Positions 1 to 5,115 of a stretch of DNA of 8,101 bases are shown here, in pieces; the first letter of the stretch is position 1; the number at the start of each line of letters is the position of its first letter. The position numbers and the translations under genes are program-made. This DNA comes from Acidobacteriota bacterium (GTDB lineage: Bacteria; Acidobacteriota; Blastocatellia; Pyrinomonadales; Pyrinomonadaceae), in assembly GCA_024640445.1 (NCBI GenBank), contig JAHEEZ010000166.1, positions 1-8,101 of the forward strand, in the 5' to 3' direction. The notes under the pieces were generated by a model. That model worked only from the letters and a program-made list of their open reading frames with translations. It made no database searches and was not told where the DNA came from.

Positions 1-1197
1 TTACAGATTTACCTTCTTGAGCAGATCCTGAACTAACACGATCTCTTCCGACATTTCGACCAAGACCCGCCCGAGAGGCCGGCCGATCTCCTGAGGCACG
101 CTCGAGTTGACCTGCACTACCAAAGACATTTTCTTCTCCGGGAAGTACATCATGTCCGTCATATAACCGGGGAAGAATCCGCTATGGCCGTAGGTAATGC
201 CCGCAGGCGTACGACGGATGATGACCCCGAGTCCGTATTGCGCGTCCCGGCCGAGCATCGGCGCGGGAGTTCCCTTCAACATCTCATCCAGCATCTTCTT
301 GTCGAACGCCTTTGCTTCGTACATTGCCTTTGCCCACTTCGCAAGGTCTCCGGCCGTCGAAGCCATCCCGCCGCCGCACCACTCGAACTGCGGATTGATC
401 GTGAACCTTCCGTCCTTGATCATCTCGTCCGCCCCGCCAAAAGGATTTCCAGCGCCGGCATAGCCCTGAACCAGGCCCTTGATCACCGGCCCGTCCTGCG
501 GTTTCGTCATTGTCAGCTTCAGCGGTTTGAGCACTCGGTTGATCGCCAGGTCGTAATACTTCTTACCGGTCACCTTCTCGATTATCATCCCGAGCACGAT
601 GTAGTTCGTGTCCGAATAATCCCATCCCTTGCCCGCTTCGAATGCCGCCTTTTCGTCGAATAGGTAGGATATGAGTTCAACAGGTTTCCAGTATTTCTGA
701 GGATCCGCGGTCAGGTCTTTCAGGAATTTCGGATTGAACTCGTACCGCACCAGCCCGCTTGTGTGGCTCATCAGGTGCCGGATGGTAATGTCGGACGAGT
801 TGGGAAGCCGCGCGAACCACTCTTCTTTTCCGAGATATTTCGATATCTTGTCATCGAGCGAGAACTTCCCTTCGCTGATCAACTGGAGCGCCACAGCCGC
901 GACATACGTCTTCCCGACGCTTCCCGCGAGCATGACGTCGTTGGGCTTCATAGTTGTCTTCGCCGCGCGATCCGAAAACCCCGTCGCAATGGAGAAGCAT
1001 TTGCCATCCTCCAGACATACGCCAACAGTCGCACCGGAGAACTTCGCGCTTTTGTGCCACTCATCGAGCTTCTGCTGAAGTCTCGCCTTCAGGTTTGTCT
1101 CCTGCACCGCACTACCGGGCTCCTGCGCAAATGCCGCCGAGACACACGCGGTCGCCAACACAAGGGCTAGAGTCCATTTCCAATTATCAATTCTCAA
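1..1197 (-). CDS. Exported serine hydrolase, class C beta-lactamase/DD-peptidase fold
   Basis: This is a 398-residue protein of the penicillin-binding, beta-lactamase-like serine hydrolase family (Pfam Beta-lactamase type), acting outside the cytoplasmic membrane. An N-terminal signal peptide is visible (basic n-region, hydrophobic core to about residue 22, AFA before QEP). The catalytic motifs appear in family order: SxxK as S93-V-G-K96, a Y-S-D version of the YxN motif at Y194-S195-D196, and H338-S339-G340 in place of KTG. Length suits a single-domain member. The start is a TTG at 1197, supported by an AAGGAGG site 10 nt upstream and by the signal peptide it completes; no in-frame ATG lies near. 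It overlaps the stop of the DUF362 gene by 4 nt, so translation is probably coupled. The family includes esterases, DD-carboxypeptidases and beta-lactamases; the substrate cannot be told from sequence, and resistance should not be assumed. The stop codon is the first triplet of the window, so the gene is complete. Confidence 0.9.
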   Translation of the reverse strand: MRIDNWKWTLALVLATACVSAAFAQEPGSAVQETNLKARLQQKLDEWHKSAKFSGATVGVCLEDGKCFSIATGFSDRAAKTTMKPNDVMLAGSVGKTYVAAVALQLISEGKFSLDDKISKYLGKEEWFARLPNSSDITIRHLMSHTSGLVRYEFNPKFLKDLTADPQKYWKPVELISYLFDEKAAFEAGKGWDYSDTNYIVLGMIIEKVTGKKYYDLAINRVLKPLKLTMTKPQDGPVIKGLVQGYAGAGNPFGGADEMIKDGRFTINPQFEWCGGGMASTAGDLAKWAKAMYEAKAFDKKMLDEMLKGTPAPMLGRDAQYGLGVIIRRTPAGITYGHSGFFPGYMTDMMYFPEKKMSLVVQVNSSVPQEIGRPLGRVLVEMSEEIVLVQDLLKKVNL

Positions 1198-1201
1198 TTC
1201 T
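1181..1201. repeat. Heptanucleotide repeat, three units, at a gene junction
   Basis: Three consecutive 7-nt units read CAATTAT, CAATTCT, CAATTCT on the plus strand. The tract covers the end of the DUF362 gene (its final Asn codon and TGA stop) and the first seven codons of the serine hydrolase, including its TTG start. It resembles in style the short tandemly repeated heptamers (STRR) known from cyanobacterial genomes; that kinship is an analogy only. Confidence 0.7.
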
Positions 1202-2249
1202 TTTGGGCCTCCTTCATTGCAAACTGCTTCCTGATCTCTTCAGCGTAATCCCGGCTTTCCTTTCCGTCGGTCAGGATCTCTATCTGATCCGGTCCGGTCA
1301 CGCCGAGCCCGAGCTTCACCGCCTGCGCGATCTGCTCCTGTTCGAAGATCGATCCTTTTTCGACAACCGGTGTCGTACCGAAGTGCCGGAGTATCGCGAC
1401 CCCGACTGCGTCTACCGCGATCCTGTCGGTCCCGGCGATGATCACGTTAGAAGCGACCTTCGTCCCTTTGTCCGGCCCGCCGTCGGTGAACGCCTCGATA
1501 CCGTCAAGAACCACAAGCGCCGGTCTATACGAAGCATTGATCTCGGCGATCATCCTGCGCTGGTTCGGCGATGAATGCAGTTCGCTCATAAAGTTGTATG
1601 AATTACCCGGCACGCGCTTCGCAGCGAGTCCGACCGAATTCTTAAGCGAGAGCGTAAAATGACCGCCAAACCGGTGGGTCTTCAGACAACAGGTCTGAAC
1701 TATCGCGTCCGCGGCCAGCACCTGTTTCGGGATCGCGAATCCCTGTTCCCAAAGGCTGTTTTGAAACTGGAACGCCTTCCAGTCCTCTTCCTTCAATTCA
1801 TCGAAAACCAGTATCCCGGCTTTCTGGTCACCCGCAAGATTTAGCACGTCCTTCTTGCGCATTACCTCACGCGTATCGCCCATTCCGCTCCTGTCTCCGA
1901 TCGTAACCGGGCCGGAGTCCAGCCGCCGGAGTTCGCCCGTCAGCGTCCGCAACGTGTCGATGTGCGTCGAGCCTGGAAACTCGTCCGAGCTGTTGAAGTT
2001 AGGCTTTAGAAAGACGCTCTTTCCTTTCAGTTCGTCCTTGAAGCGCAGAAGTTCGATCGCCCGCTTTACACCTTCTTCCCGATTAGTCGTCTTTATGAAA
2101 GCGACGCGAGCAGTTCCCGAACCGGAGTTGACCGGCATCGCTGTTCGCGAAACCTCCGACGCCGTCCCGCCGCAGGCGGATAGTGAAGGCGTCAGAAGGA
2201 AAACCCCGCCTGCGCCGCCCATAGCCTTGATCCAATCACGTCTGTTCAT
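1194..2249 (-). CDS. Tat-exported DUF362 family lipoprotein
   Basis: This 351-residue protein carries a DUF362 domain. The N-terminus has a twin-arginine start (R3-R4 followed by D-W-I-K), a glycine- and leucine-rich core, and a lipobox L23-S24-A25-C26, so it looks like a Tat substrate that becomes a lipoprotein. DUF362-like blocks follow: KPNFN near 82-86, CCLKTHRFGG at 187-196, SLKNSVG at 201-207, a VLDG..AFTDGGP block at 247-259 and a GTDR.AVDA block at 273-281. No ferredoxin-type Cys cluster is present, unlike some DUF362 proteins. The biochemical role of the family is poorly defined, so no reaction is assigned. The start at 2249 is chosen over an upstream TTG at 2267 because AAGGAGG sits 5 nt before it and the twin-arginine signal then begins at residue 3. 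It lies 49 nt downstream of the cytochrome gene and overlaps the serine hydrolase by 4 nt, which indicates an operon. Confidence 0.88.
   Translation of the reverse strand: MNRRDWIKAMGGAGGVFLLTPSLSACGGTASEVSRTAMPVNSGSGTARVAFIKTTNREEGVKRAIELLRFKDELKGKSVFLKPNFNSSDEFPGSTHIDTLRTLTGELRRLDSGPVTIGDRSGMGDTREVMRKKDVLNLAGDQKAGILVFDELKEEDWKAFQFQNSLWEQGFAIPKQVLAADAIVQTCCLKTHRFGGHFTLSLKNSVGLAAKRVPGNSYNFMSELHSSPNQRRMIAEINASYRPALVVLDGIEAFTDGGPDKGTKVASNVIIAGTDRIAVDAVGVAILRHFGTTPVVEKGSIFEQEQIAQAVKLGLGVTGPDQIEILTDGKESRDYAEEIRKQFAMKEAQKN
1208..1214 (-). promoter_or_regulatory. Shine-Dalgarno site deciding the TTG start of the serine hydrolase
   Basis: AAGGAGG on the minus strand ends 10 nt before the TTG at 1197. 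It lies inside the last codons of the DUF362 gene. The spacing is slightly long, but no other start in the frame would keep the signal peptide intact. Confidence 0.7.
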
Positions 2250-2254
2250 AGAAA

Positions 2255-2261
2255 CCTCCTT
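2255..2261 (-). promoter_or_regulatory. Strong Shine-Dalgarno site fixing the DUF362 start
   Basis: AAGGAGG on the minus strand lies 5 nt before the ATG at 2249. The longer open frame from a TTG at 2267 would place this site inside the coding region, so that start is rejected. Confidence 0.85.
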
Positions 2262-2298
2262 AATCAAAGTATTGTCCCAGTTTATTCAATTCCGGCGA

Positions 2299-2817
2299 TC
2301 AGTCCCTGGGCATGTTCGTCGCAGGCTTCAATTCGCCTCGGTGGCACGTTGTGCAGTTCACGATCGCCTGGCGGTCCCCCAGCGTCTTCATATTCTTCAG
2401 AAGTTCGCCATTGATCTTGTCCGCCATTGCCTTCATTTCCCGCGCGATCAGCTTCGTGGGTTTGGCATCGGAAGACCAGTCTTCAGGCGTATGGCAATGA
2501 GTGCAGTCAACGCCCAGCGAACGACTGAAACCGCCGCCCATGATCCCGACGATCCTTCCGGCGGGCACTCCCTTGAATATCTGAATGTTCTTGAAGACGG
2601 TTTCGGCAGGCTGTTCTTCTTTGCCTTTTACAAATTCGCGCAGCTTATCGACTGCTGCCTTGCGGTCGAATGCGGGTTCGGGGGTCGGCTTCGGAGCGGC
2701 GTTTTCTGTTTGGCCGGAAGCAGTTGTAATCAAACCTGCGGGAACGAAAGCCAATGCGGCAATCGAAAAAAGGAAGAGAACGGAAACGGCGAGCTTCGAT
2801 CCGGAAGCAATAGTCAT
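2299..2817 (-). CDS. Exported di-heme c-type cytochrome, reaction-centre cytochrome-like
   Basis: This 172-residue protein has a hydrophobic export signal (about 9-34) with likely cleavage near the ASG-Q at 33-36, a short Pro/Ala linker, then a compact domain with two covalent heme sites: C105-T-H-C108-H109 and C155-T-T-C158-H159. A Met precedes each first Cys by exactly 12 residues (M93 and M143), the arrangement used for His/Met ligation in the cytochrome subunit of photosynthetic reaction centres; small proteins of this type are common in non-phototrophic Acidobacteria and Planctomycetes. The likely role is electron transfer on the outer face of the cytoplasmic membrane; the partner is unknown. 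The start at 2817 is supported by GAGG 8 nt upstream and by placing the signal peptide at the N-terminus. An open frame continues to 2916, but it adds a basic, non-signal-like stretch. It is the first gene of an apparent operon with the DUF362 lipoprotein and the serine hydrolase. Confidence 0.88.
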   Translation of the reverse strand: MTIASGSKLAVSVLFLFSIAALAFVPAGLITTASGQTENAAPKPTPEPAFDRKAAVDKLREFVKGKEEQPAETVFKNIQIFKGVPAGRIVGIMGGGFSRSLGVDCTHCHTPEDWSSDAKPTKLIAREMKAMADKINGELLKNMKTLGDRQAIVNCTTCHRGELKPATNMPRD

Positions 2818-2825
2818 GCTCAGTA

Positions 2826-2829
2826 CCTC
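2826..2829 (-). promoter_or_regulatory. Shine-Dalgarno site supporting the cytochrome start
   Basis: GAGG on the minus strand lies 8 nt before the ATG at 2817. It favours this start over the longer open frame beginning at 2916. Confidence 0.6.
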
Positions 2830-2911
2830 GTGTTTTGGTTTTTTTGTGTTCCTTCCCTTATGCGTGTGTTGGAGTTGATACGCAACCCCGCGACTTTTGG
2901 TTCTGCGTTCG

Positions 2912-2917
2912 ATCATA
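2912..2917 (-). promoter_or_regulatory. Possible -10 element for the cytochrome operon
   Basis: TATGAT on the minus strand, five of six bases of the TATAAT consensus, lies about 95 nt upstream of the cytochrome ATG inside the 205-bp gap after queC. No good -35 hexamer is seen at 16-18 nt, so this is only a candidate. The rest of the gap (2818-3022) shows an A-rich leader (about 2836-2847 read on the minus strand) and no gene I can support. Confidence 0.25.
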
Positions 2918-3022
2918 CCCCGATCCGATAGCGATATGCTTTAGTTGCAAGTTCTTATTCCCAGGAGAGATCCTTCCGACCCACAAGCGGGTTGTCTAAA
3001 CGGAGCGGGACGGATAGGGGAA

Positions 3023-3703
3023 TTAAGAATATGGAATCGGGTCTTCAACGCCGGCAAGTTCAAAACCCCGCAGGCGGAGCGCGCAGGAATCGCAATTGCC
3101 GCAAGCAAGCTCACCGGCCCGGTAACAGGACCAGGTCAGTTCGAGCGGAGCTCCGAGCTTTACACCTTGGCGCACGATCTCCGCTTTTGAGAGATCGATT
3201 ATCGGGGTCCGGATCTCGATCTGGGTATTCGGCCGTGTTCCGGTCCGGACCATTTGCTCAAATGCCGCAAAAAACTCGGGTCGGCAATCCGGATATCCGC
3301 TTGAATCCTCTTCAACAGCTCCGACATAGATCGCGCAGGCGCCGATCACTTCCGCCCAGCTTACCGCGATGCAAAGAAGGTTGGCATTCCTGAACGGAAC
3401 GTAGCTGGTCGGTATCTCCGTACTTTCGAGGTCCGCGTCTGCGACCTCGATCTCAGGGTCGGTCAGCGACGAGCCTCCTATCTTCGCGAGATGCTCGATA
3501 GAAACCGCAAGCCGATTCTCGACGCCGTAGAAATCGGCGATCTCTTCAAAGGCGCGGCGTTCGCGGAACTCCGTCCTTTGGCCGTACGAAACGTGCAAGA
3601 AAGCTAGTTCGTCGTGTTCCGAAGCGGCGATCGCCGCCGTGACGCACGAATCCATTCCGCCGGAAACTAGGCAGATCGATGTCTTAGGTTCAAGGTTCTT
3701 CAA
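3023..3703 (-). CDS. queC: 7-cyano-7-deazaguanine synthase QueC
   Basis: QueC converts 7-carboxy-7-deazaguanine to preQ0 with ATP and ammonia, in the cytoplasm, as the last step before preQ0 is reduced or inserted into tRNA for queuosine. From the TTG at 3703 the protein is 226 residues, normal for the family. Visible motifs are the PP-loop S14-G-G-M-D18-S19, the GGSSLTD block typical of QueC, and the C-terminal zinc cysteines C193, C201, C204 and C207 within a CYRAGELACGNCDSC context. The start is uncertain: no ATG precedes the PP-loop. TTG codons at 3703 and 3724 both lie in a heptad repeat, and neither has a clear Shine-Dalgarno site. 3703 gives an N-terminus of more usual QueC length; 3724 would add seven residues encoded by repeat. 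queE lies just upstream on the same strand, which fits a pathway cluster. Confidence 0.92.
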   Translation of the reverse strand: MKNLEPKTSICLVSGGMDSCVTAAIAASEHDELAFLHVSYGQRTEFRERRAFEEIADFYGVENRLAVSIEHLAKIGGSSLTDPEIEVADADLESTEIPTSYVPFRNANLLCIAVSWAEVIGACAIYVGAVEEDSSGYPDCRPEFFAAFEQMVRTGTRPNTQIEIRTPIIDLSKAEIVRQGVKLGAPLELTWSCYRAGELACGNCDSCALRLRGFELAGVEDPIPYS

Positions 3704-3749
3704 AGTCCAAAGTTTAAGGTCCAAAGTTCAAAGTTCAAAGTTCAAGGAA
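3684..3749. repeat. Heptanucleotide repeat tract, CAAAGTT family
   Basis: From 3701 seven successive 7-nt units follow the consensus CAAAGTT (units CAAAGTC, CAAAGTT, TAAGGTC, CAAAGTT, CAAAGTT, CAAAGTT, CAAGGAA). Two more degenerate units (TTAGGTT, CAAGGTT) precede them at 3684-3697, separated by 3 nt. The tract contains both possible TTG starts of queC and encodes its first residues before the PP-loop strand. Confidence 0.85.
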
Positions 3750-3782
3750 GAGTGTCCCGGAAGCCCTACCGTCGGCAACCTG

Positions 3783-3850
3783 CAGTGATCACTGACAATA
3801 GATGCGAGGGCGTCCCATTGATCGCTGATCGATGGCCATTGGTCAATGAC
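3783..3850. repeat. Degenerate heptanucleotide repeat tract, CATTGAT family
   Basis: Five successive units at 3816-3850 read CATTGAT, CGCTGAT, CGATGGC, CATTGGT, CAATGAC. Weaker units in another phase (CAGTGAT, CACTGAC, AATAGAT, GCGAGGG) occupy 3783-3810, with a 5-nt offset between the blocks. The tract ends directly beside the queE stop codon. It differs in consensus from the CAAAGTT tract 34 nt away, so two heptad families share one intergenic gap. Confidence 0.6.
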
Positions 3851-3851
3851 C

Positions 3852-4499
3852 TCAGACTCCCCTCGCGTCCGCTCCCCATATGTATTTGTGTAGCTGCAGG
3901 TTCAGACGCACTTTCAATCCGCTTCCGGCGACGGCTTCCGCGATCACACCCAGGTCCCGGCCGCCGTGAACGGGCGATATCAGGACCGCTTTCGCACGGC
4001 TTTCAAGCGAATACTTCTCGATGATGCCGATTGCCCATTCCCAGTCCGTCAGGTCCGCGACGACGAACTTGACCTCGTCGCGGTGCGGCCGAAGCCTATC
4101 GATATTCTCCCAGTGATTCCTCTCGGACTCGCCGGAAGCCGGGCACTTCACATCCAGAATGATCTTCGCACGATCGTCCACCTTCTCGGTCGATACAAAG
4201 CCGCCGGTCTCGATCAGGACCTCATACCCGCGGTCGCATAATTCGCTAATGAATGGAAACACATTTTTCTGGGAAAGCGGTTCGCCGCCTGTAACCTCAA
4301 CAAGGCCGCAGCCGAACTCCTCAAGCTTCGCGAATATCTCTTCAAACGGTATCTTCTCGCCGCCGCTGAACGTGTATTCGGAATCGCACCAAACACACCG
4401 CATCGGACATCCGGTCAGCCGCACAAAACTGCAGGGCCGACCGGAATGGGTCGATTCGCCCTGTATTGAAAGGAAGATTTCAGTGATCCGCAATTCCAT
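3852..4499 (-). CDS. queE: 7-carboxy-7-deazaguanine synthase QueE (radical SAM)
   Basis: QueE is a radical SAM enzyme that rearranges 6-carboxy-tetrahydropterin to 7-carboxy-7-deazaguanine, the substrate of QueC. The 215-residue protein begins with the family pattern E-I-F-x-S-I-Q-G-E (residues 7-15), followed by the cluster-binding C31-x3-C35-x2-C38 within GCPMRCVWCD. The SAM-binding TGGEP is at 70-74, and the C-terminus has the usual QLHK..WG.DARGV ending. All key residues are present, so it is probably active. The ATG at 4499 lacks a Shine-Dalgarno site, while a TAAAAT hexamer ends 8 nt before it, which raises the possibility of a leaderless transcript. The queC gene follows after a repeat-filled spacer. 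queD and the folE/tgt genes of the pathway are not in this window. Confidence 0.95.
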   Translation of the reverse strand: MELRITEIFLSIQGESTHSGRPCSFVRLTGCPMRCVWCDSEYTFSGGEKIPFEEIFAKLEEFGCGLVEVTGGEPLSQKNVFPFISELCDRGYEVLIETGGFVSTEKVDDRAKIILDVKCPASGESERNHWENIDRLRPHRDEVKFVVADLTDWEWAIGIIEKYSLESRAKAVLISPVHGGRDLGVIAEAVAGSGLKVRLNLQLHKYIWGADARGV

Positions 4500-4507
4500 T
4501 TACGAGG

Positions 4508-4513
4508 ATTTTA
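4508..4513 (-). promoter_or_regulatory. Possible -10 element for leaderless queE transcription
   Basis: TAAAAT on the minus strand lies 8 nt before the queE ATG, and no ribosome-binding site is visible. This spacing would place a transcription start at or next to the ATG. There is no convincing -35 hexamer at the usual distance. Confidence 0.3.
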
Positions 4514-4523
4514 GCAGGAGGGG

Positions 4524-4535
4524 CGGCAATTGCCG
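4524..4535. promoter_or_regulatory. Perfect 12-bp palindrome upstream of queE
   Basis: CGGCAATTGCCG is a perfect palindrome in the 40-bp gap between the membrane protein stop and queE, 24 nt before the queE ATG and just upstream of the TAAAAT hexamer. Its position would suit an operator. No T-tract follows on the minus strand, so it does not look like a terminator for the upstream gene. It could be chance. Confidence 0.3.
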
Positions 4536-4539
4536 ATTT

Positions 4540-4977
4540 TCAGAACCAGCGGCTCCAGACCCATGCGTTCAACATCTCCCCGATCCCGAACGAAGCAAGG
4601 TTTGCGATCAAGATCACGAGGAACGAGCGGACCCAGCCTTTCAGGTCCAGGCTTCCCGCTCCGCGGAACACGGCCCAGAAAAGCAAGCACTCGGCAACCG
4701 GGGCGAACGTCTCGGCGACGATCAGAAAGGACTGCCTTGAGAACTCGGACATCAAGGCCGGAAGAACCAGCACCACGATCGGATAGGTGCAGGCTGTAAG
4801 CCAGAACCCGCAGGCTATTCGCGACCTGACGCCGATCTCCTTCGGAAGAAGAAAAACGAGCAGCGGCAATTCGATCAGGACCGTAGCCAGATAGCCCACA
4901 GGCAGGAAATACCAAAGGCTCGCCAGCGAATCGGCGACTATCGAAACCGGATCTGGTGGAACGTCAAAAAGGTACAT
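4540..4977 (-). CDS. Small four-helix membrane protein of unknown function
   Basis: I do not recognise a named family. The 145-residue protein has four predicted membrane segments at about 22-44, 53-76, 82-104 and 115-138, and a short basic C-terminus (W-S-R-W-F). There is no signal peptide separate from the first helix. Polar residues inside or beside the helices stand out: E36 and P38 in helix 1, Y65 and P66 in helix 2, E89 and E97 in helix 3, and N126 with S129 in an NLASFGIGE segment of helix 4. Such spaced residues suggest a conserved membrane family rather than a random frame. The ATG at 4977 is the first start after an upstream stop. It has no Shine-Dalgarno site; an 8-bp inverted repeat occupies that region instead. 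The gene sits 40 bp before queE on the same strand; a link to queuosine precursor uptake would be speculation. Confidence 0.72.
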   Translation of the reverse strand: MYLFDVPPDPVSIVADSLASLWYFLPVGYLATVLIELPLLVFLLPKEIGVRSRIACGFWLTACTYPIVVLVLPALMSEFSRQSFLIVAETFAPVAECLLFWAVFRGAGSLDLKGWVRSFLVILIANLASFGIGEMLNAWVWSRWF

Positions 4978-4984
4978 AAGAATC

Positions 4985-5013
4985 GACGCCGAAAGCTTAA
5001 CACAATCGGCGTC
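4985..5013 (-). promoter_or_regulatory. Inverted repeat just upstream of the membrane protein start
   Basis: GACGCCGA (4985-4992) and TCGGCGTC (5006-5013) form a perfect 8-bp inverted repeat with a 13-nt loop. In the mRNA it lies 8-36 nt before the ATG at 4977, where a ribosome-binding site would be expected. It could be an operator or a hairpin limiting translation; nothing in the sequence separates these. Confidence 0.4.
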
Positions 5014-5039
5014 AGATCAGGCCTTTGGGAAAAGTGCGG

Positions 5040-5082
5040 GCGCTTCATCCGGAGGCCGGCCAATGAACAGGGCCGGAAGCGC
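5040..5082. other. Nested inverted repeat in the intergenic gap
   Basis: An outer 7-bp stem, GCGCTTC (5040-5046) with GAAGCGC (5076-5082), encloses an inner stem, CGGCC (5057-5061) with GGCCG (5071-5075), around a 9-nt loop, with a 10-nt bulge on one side. It is one of three inverted repeats in the 138-bp gap between the VIT/vWA gene and the membrane protein. No T-run follows on either strand. Its function is unknown. Confidence 0.35.
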
Positions 5083-5096
5083 ATGGCTTGGGATCG

Positions 5097-5114
5097 GCGC
5101 CCGCTGTCGGGCGC
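5097..5114 (-). terminator. GC-rich hairpin directly after the VIT/vWA stop
   Basis: GCGCCCG (5097-5103) and CGGGCGC (5108-5114) form a perfect 7-bp stem with a 4-nt loop, beginning one base after the TGA of the VIT/vWA gene. The stem is strong, but no U-tract follows in the transcript. It may therefore be an mRNA 3'-end stabiliser or an imperfect terminator rather than a classical intrinsic one. Confidence 0.4.
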
Positions 5115-5115
5115 G

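Noticed and set aside
954..1574. Plus-strand open frame of 206 codons
   Set aside because: It is a shadow of the serine hydrolase and DUF362 genes, crossing their junction on the opposite strand, with no recognisable domain.
2818..2916. N-terminal extension of the cytochrome
   Set aside because: The added residues are basic and lack signal character, while the ATG at 2817 has a ribosome-binding site and begins the export signal.
1855..2931. Long plus-strand open frame of 358 codons
   Set aside because: It runs antisense across the DUF362 and cytochrome genes, both of which have clear motifs and ribosome-binding sites. Its translation has low-complexity, basic, Cys/Ser-rich character with no domain.
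2975..3000. Terminator hairpin after queC (ACCC...GGGT)
   Set aside because: The stem is only 4 bp with no following T-run on the minus strand, too weak to call.
3023..4499. 7-deazapurine DNA modification (dpd-type) island
   Set aside because: queC and queE alone are the ordinary preQ0 pathway; no DNA-inserting transglycosylase, helicase or restriction gene is in the window.
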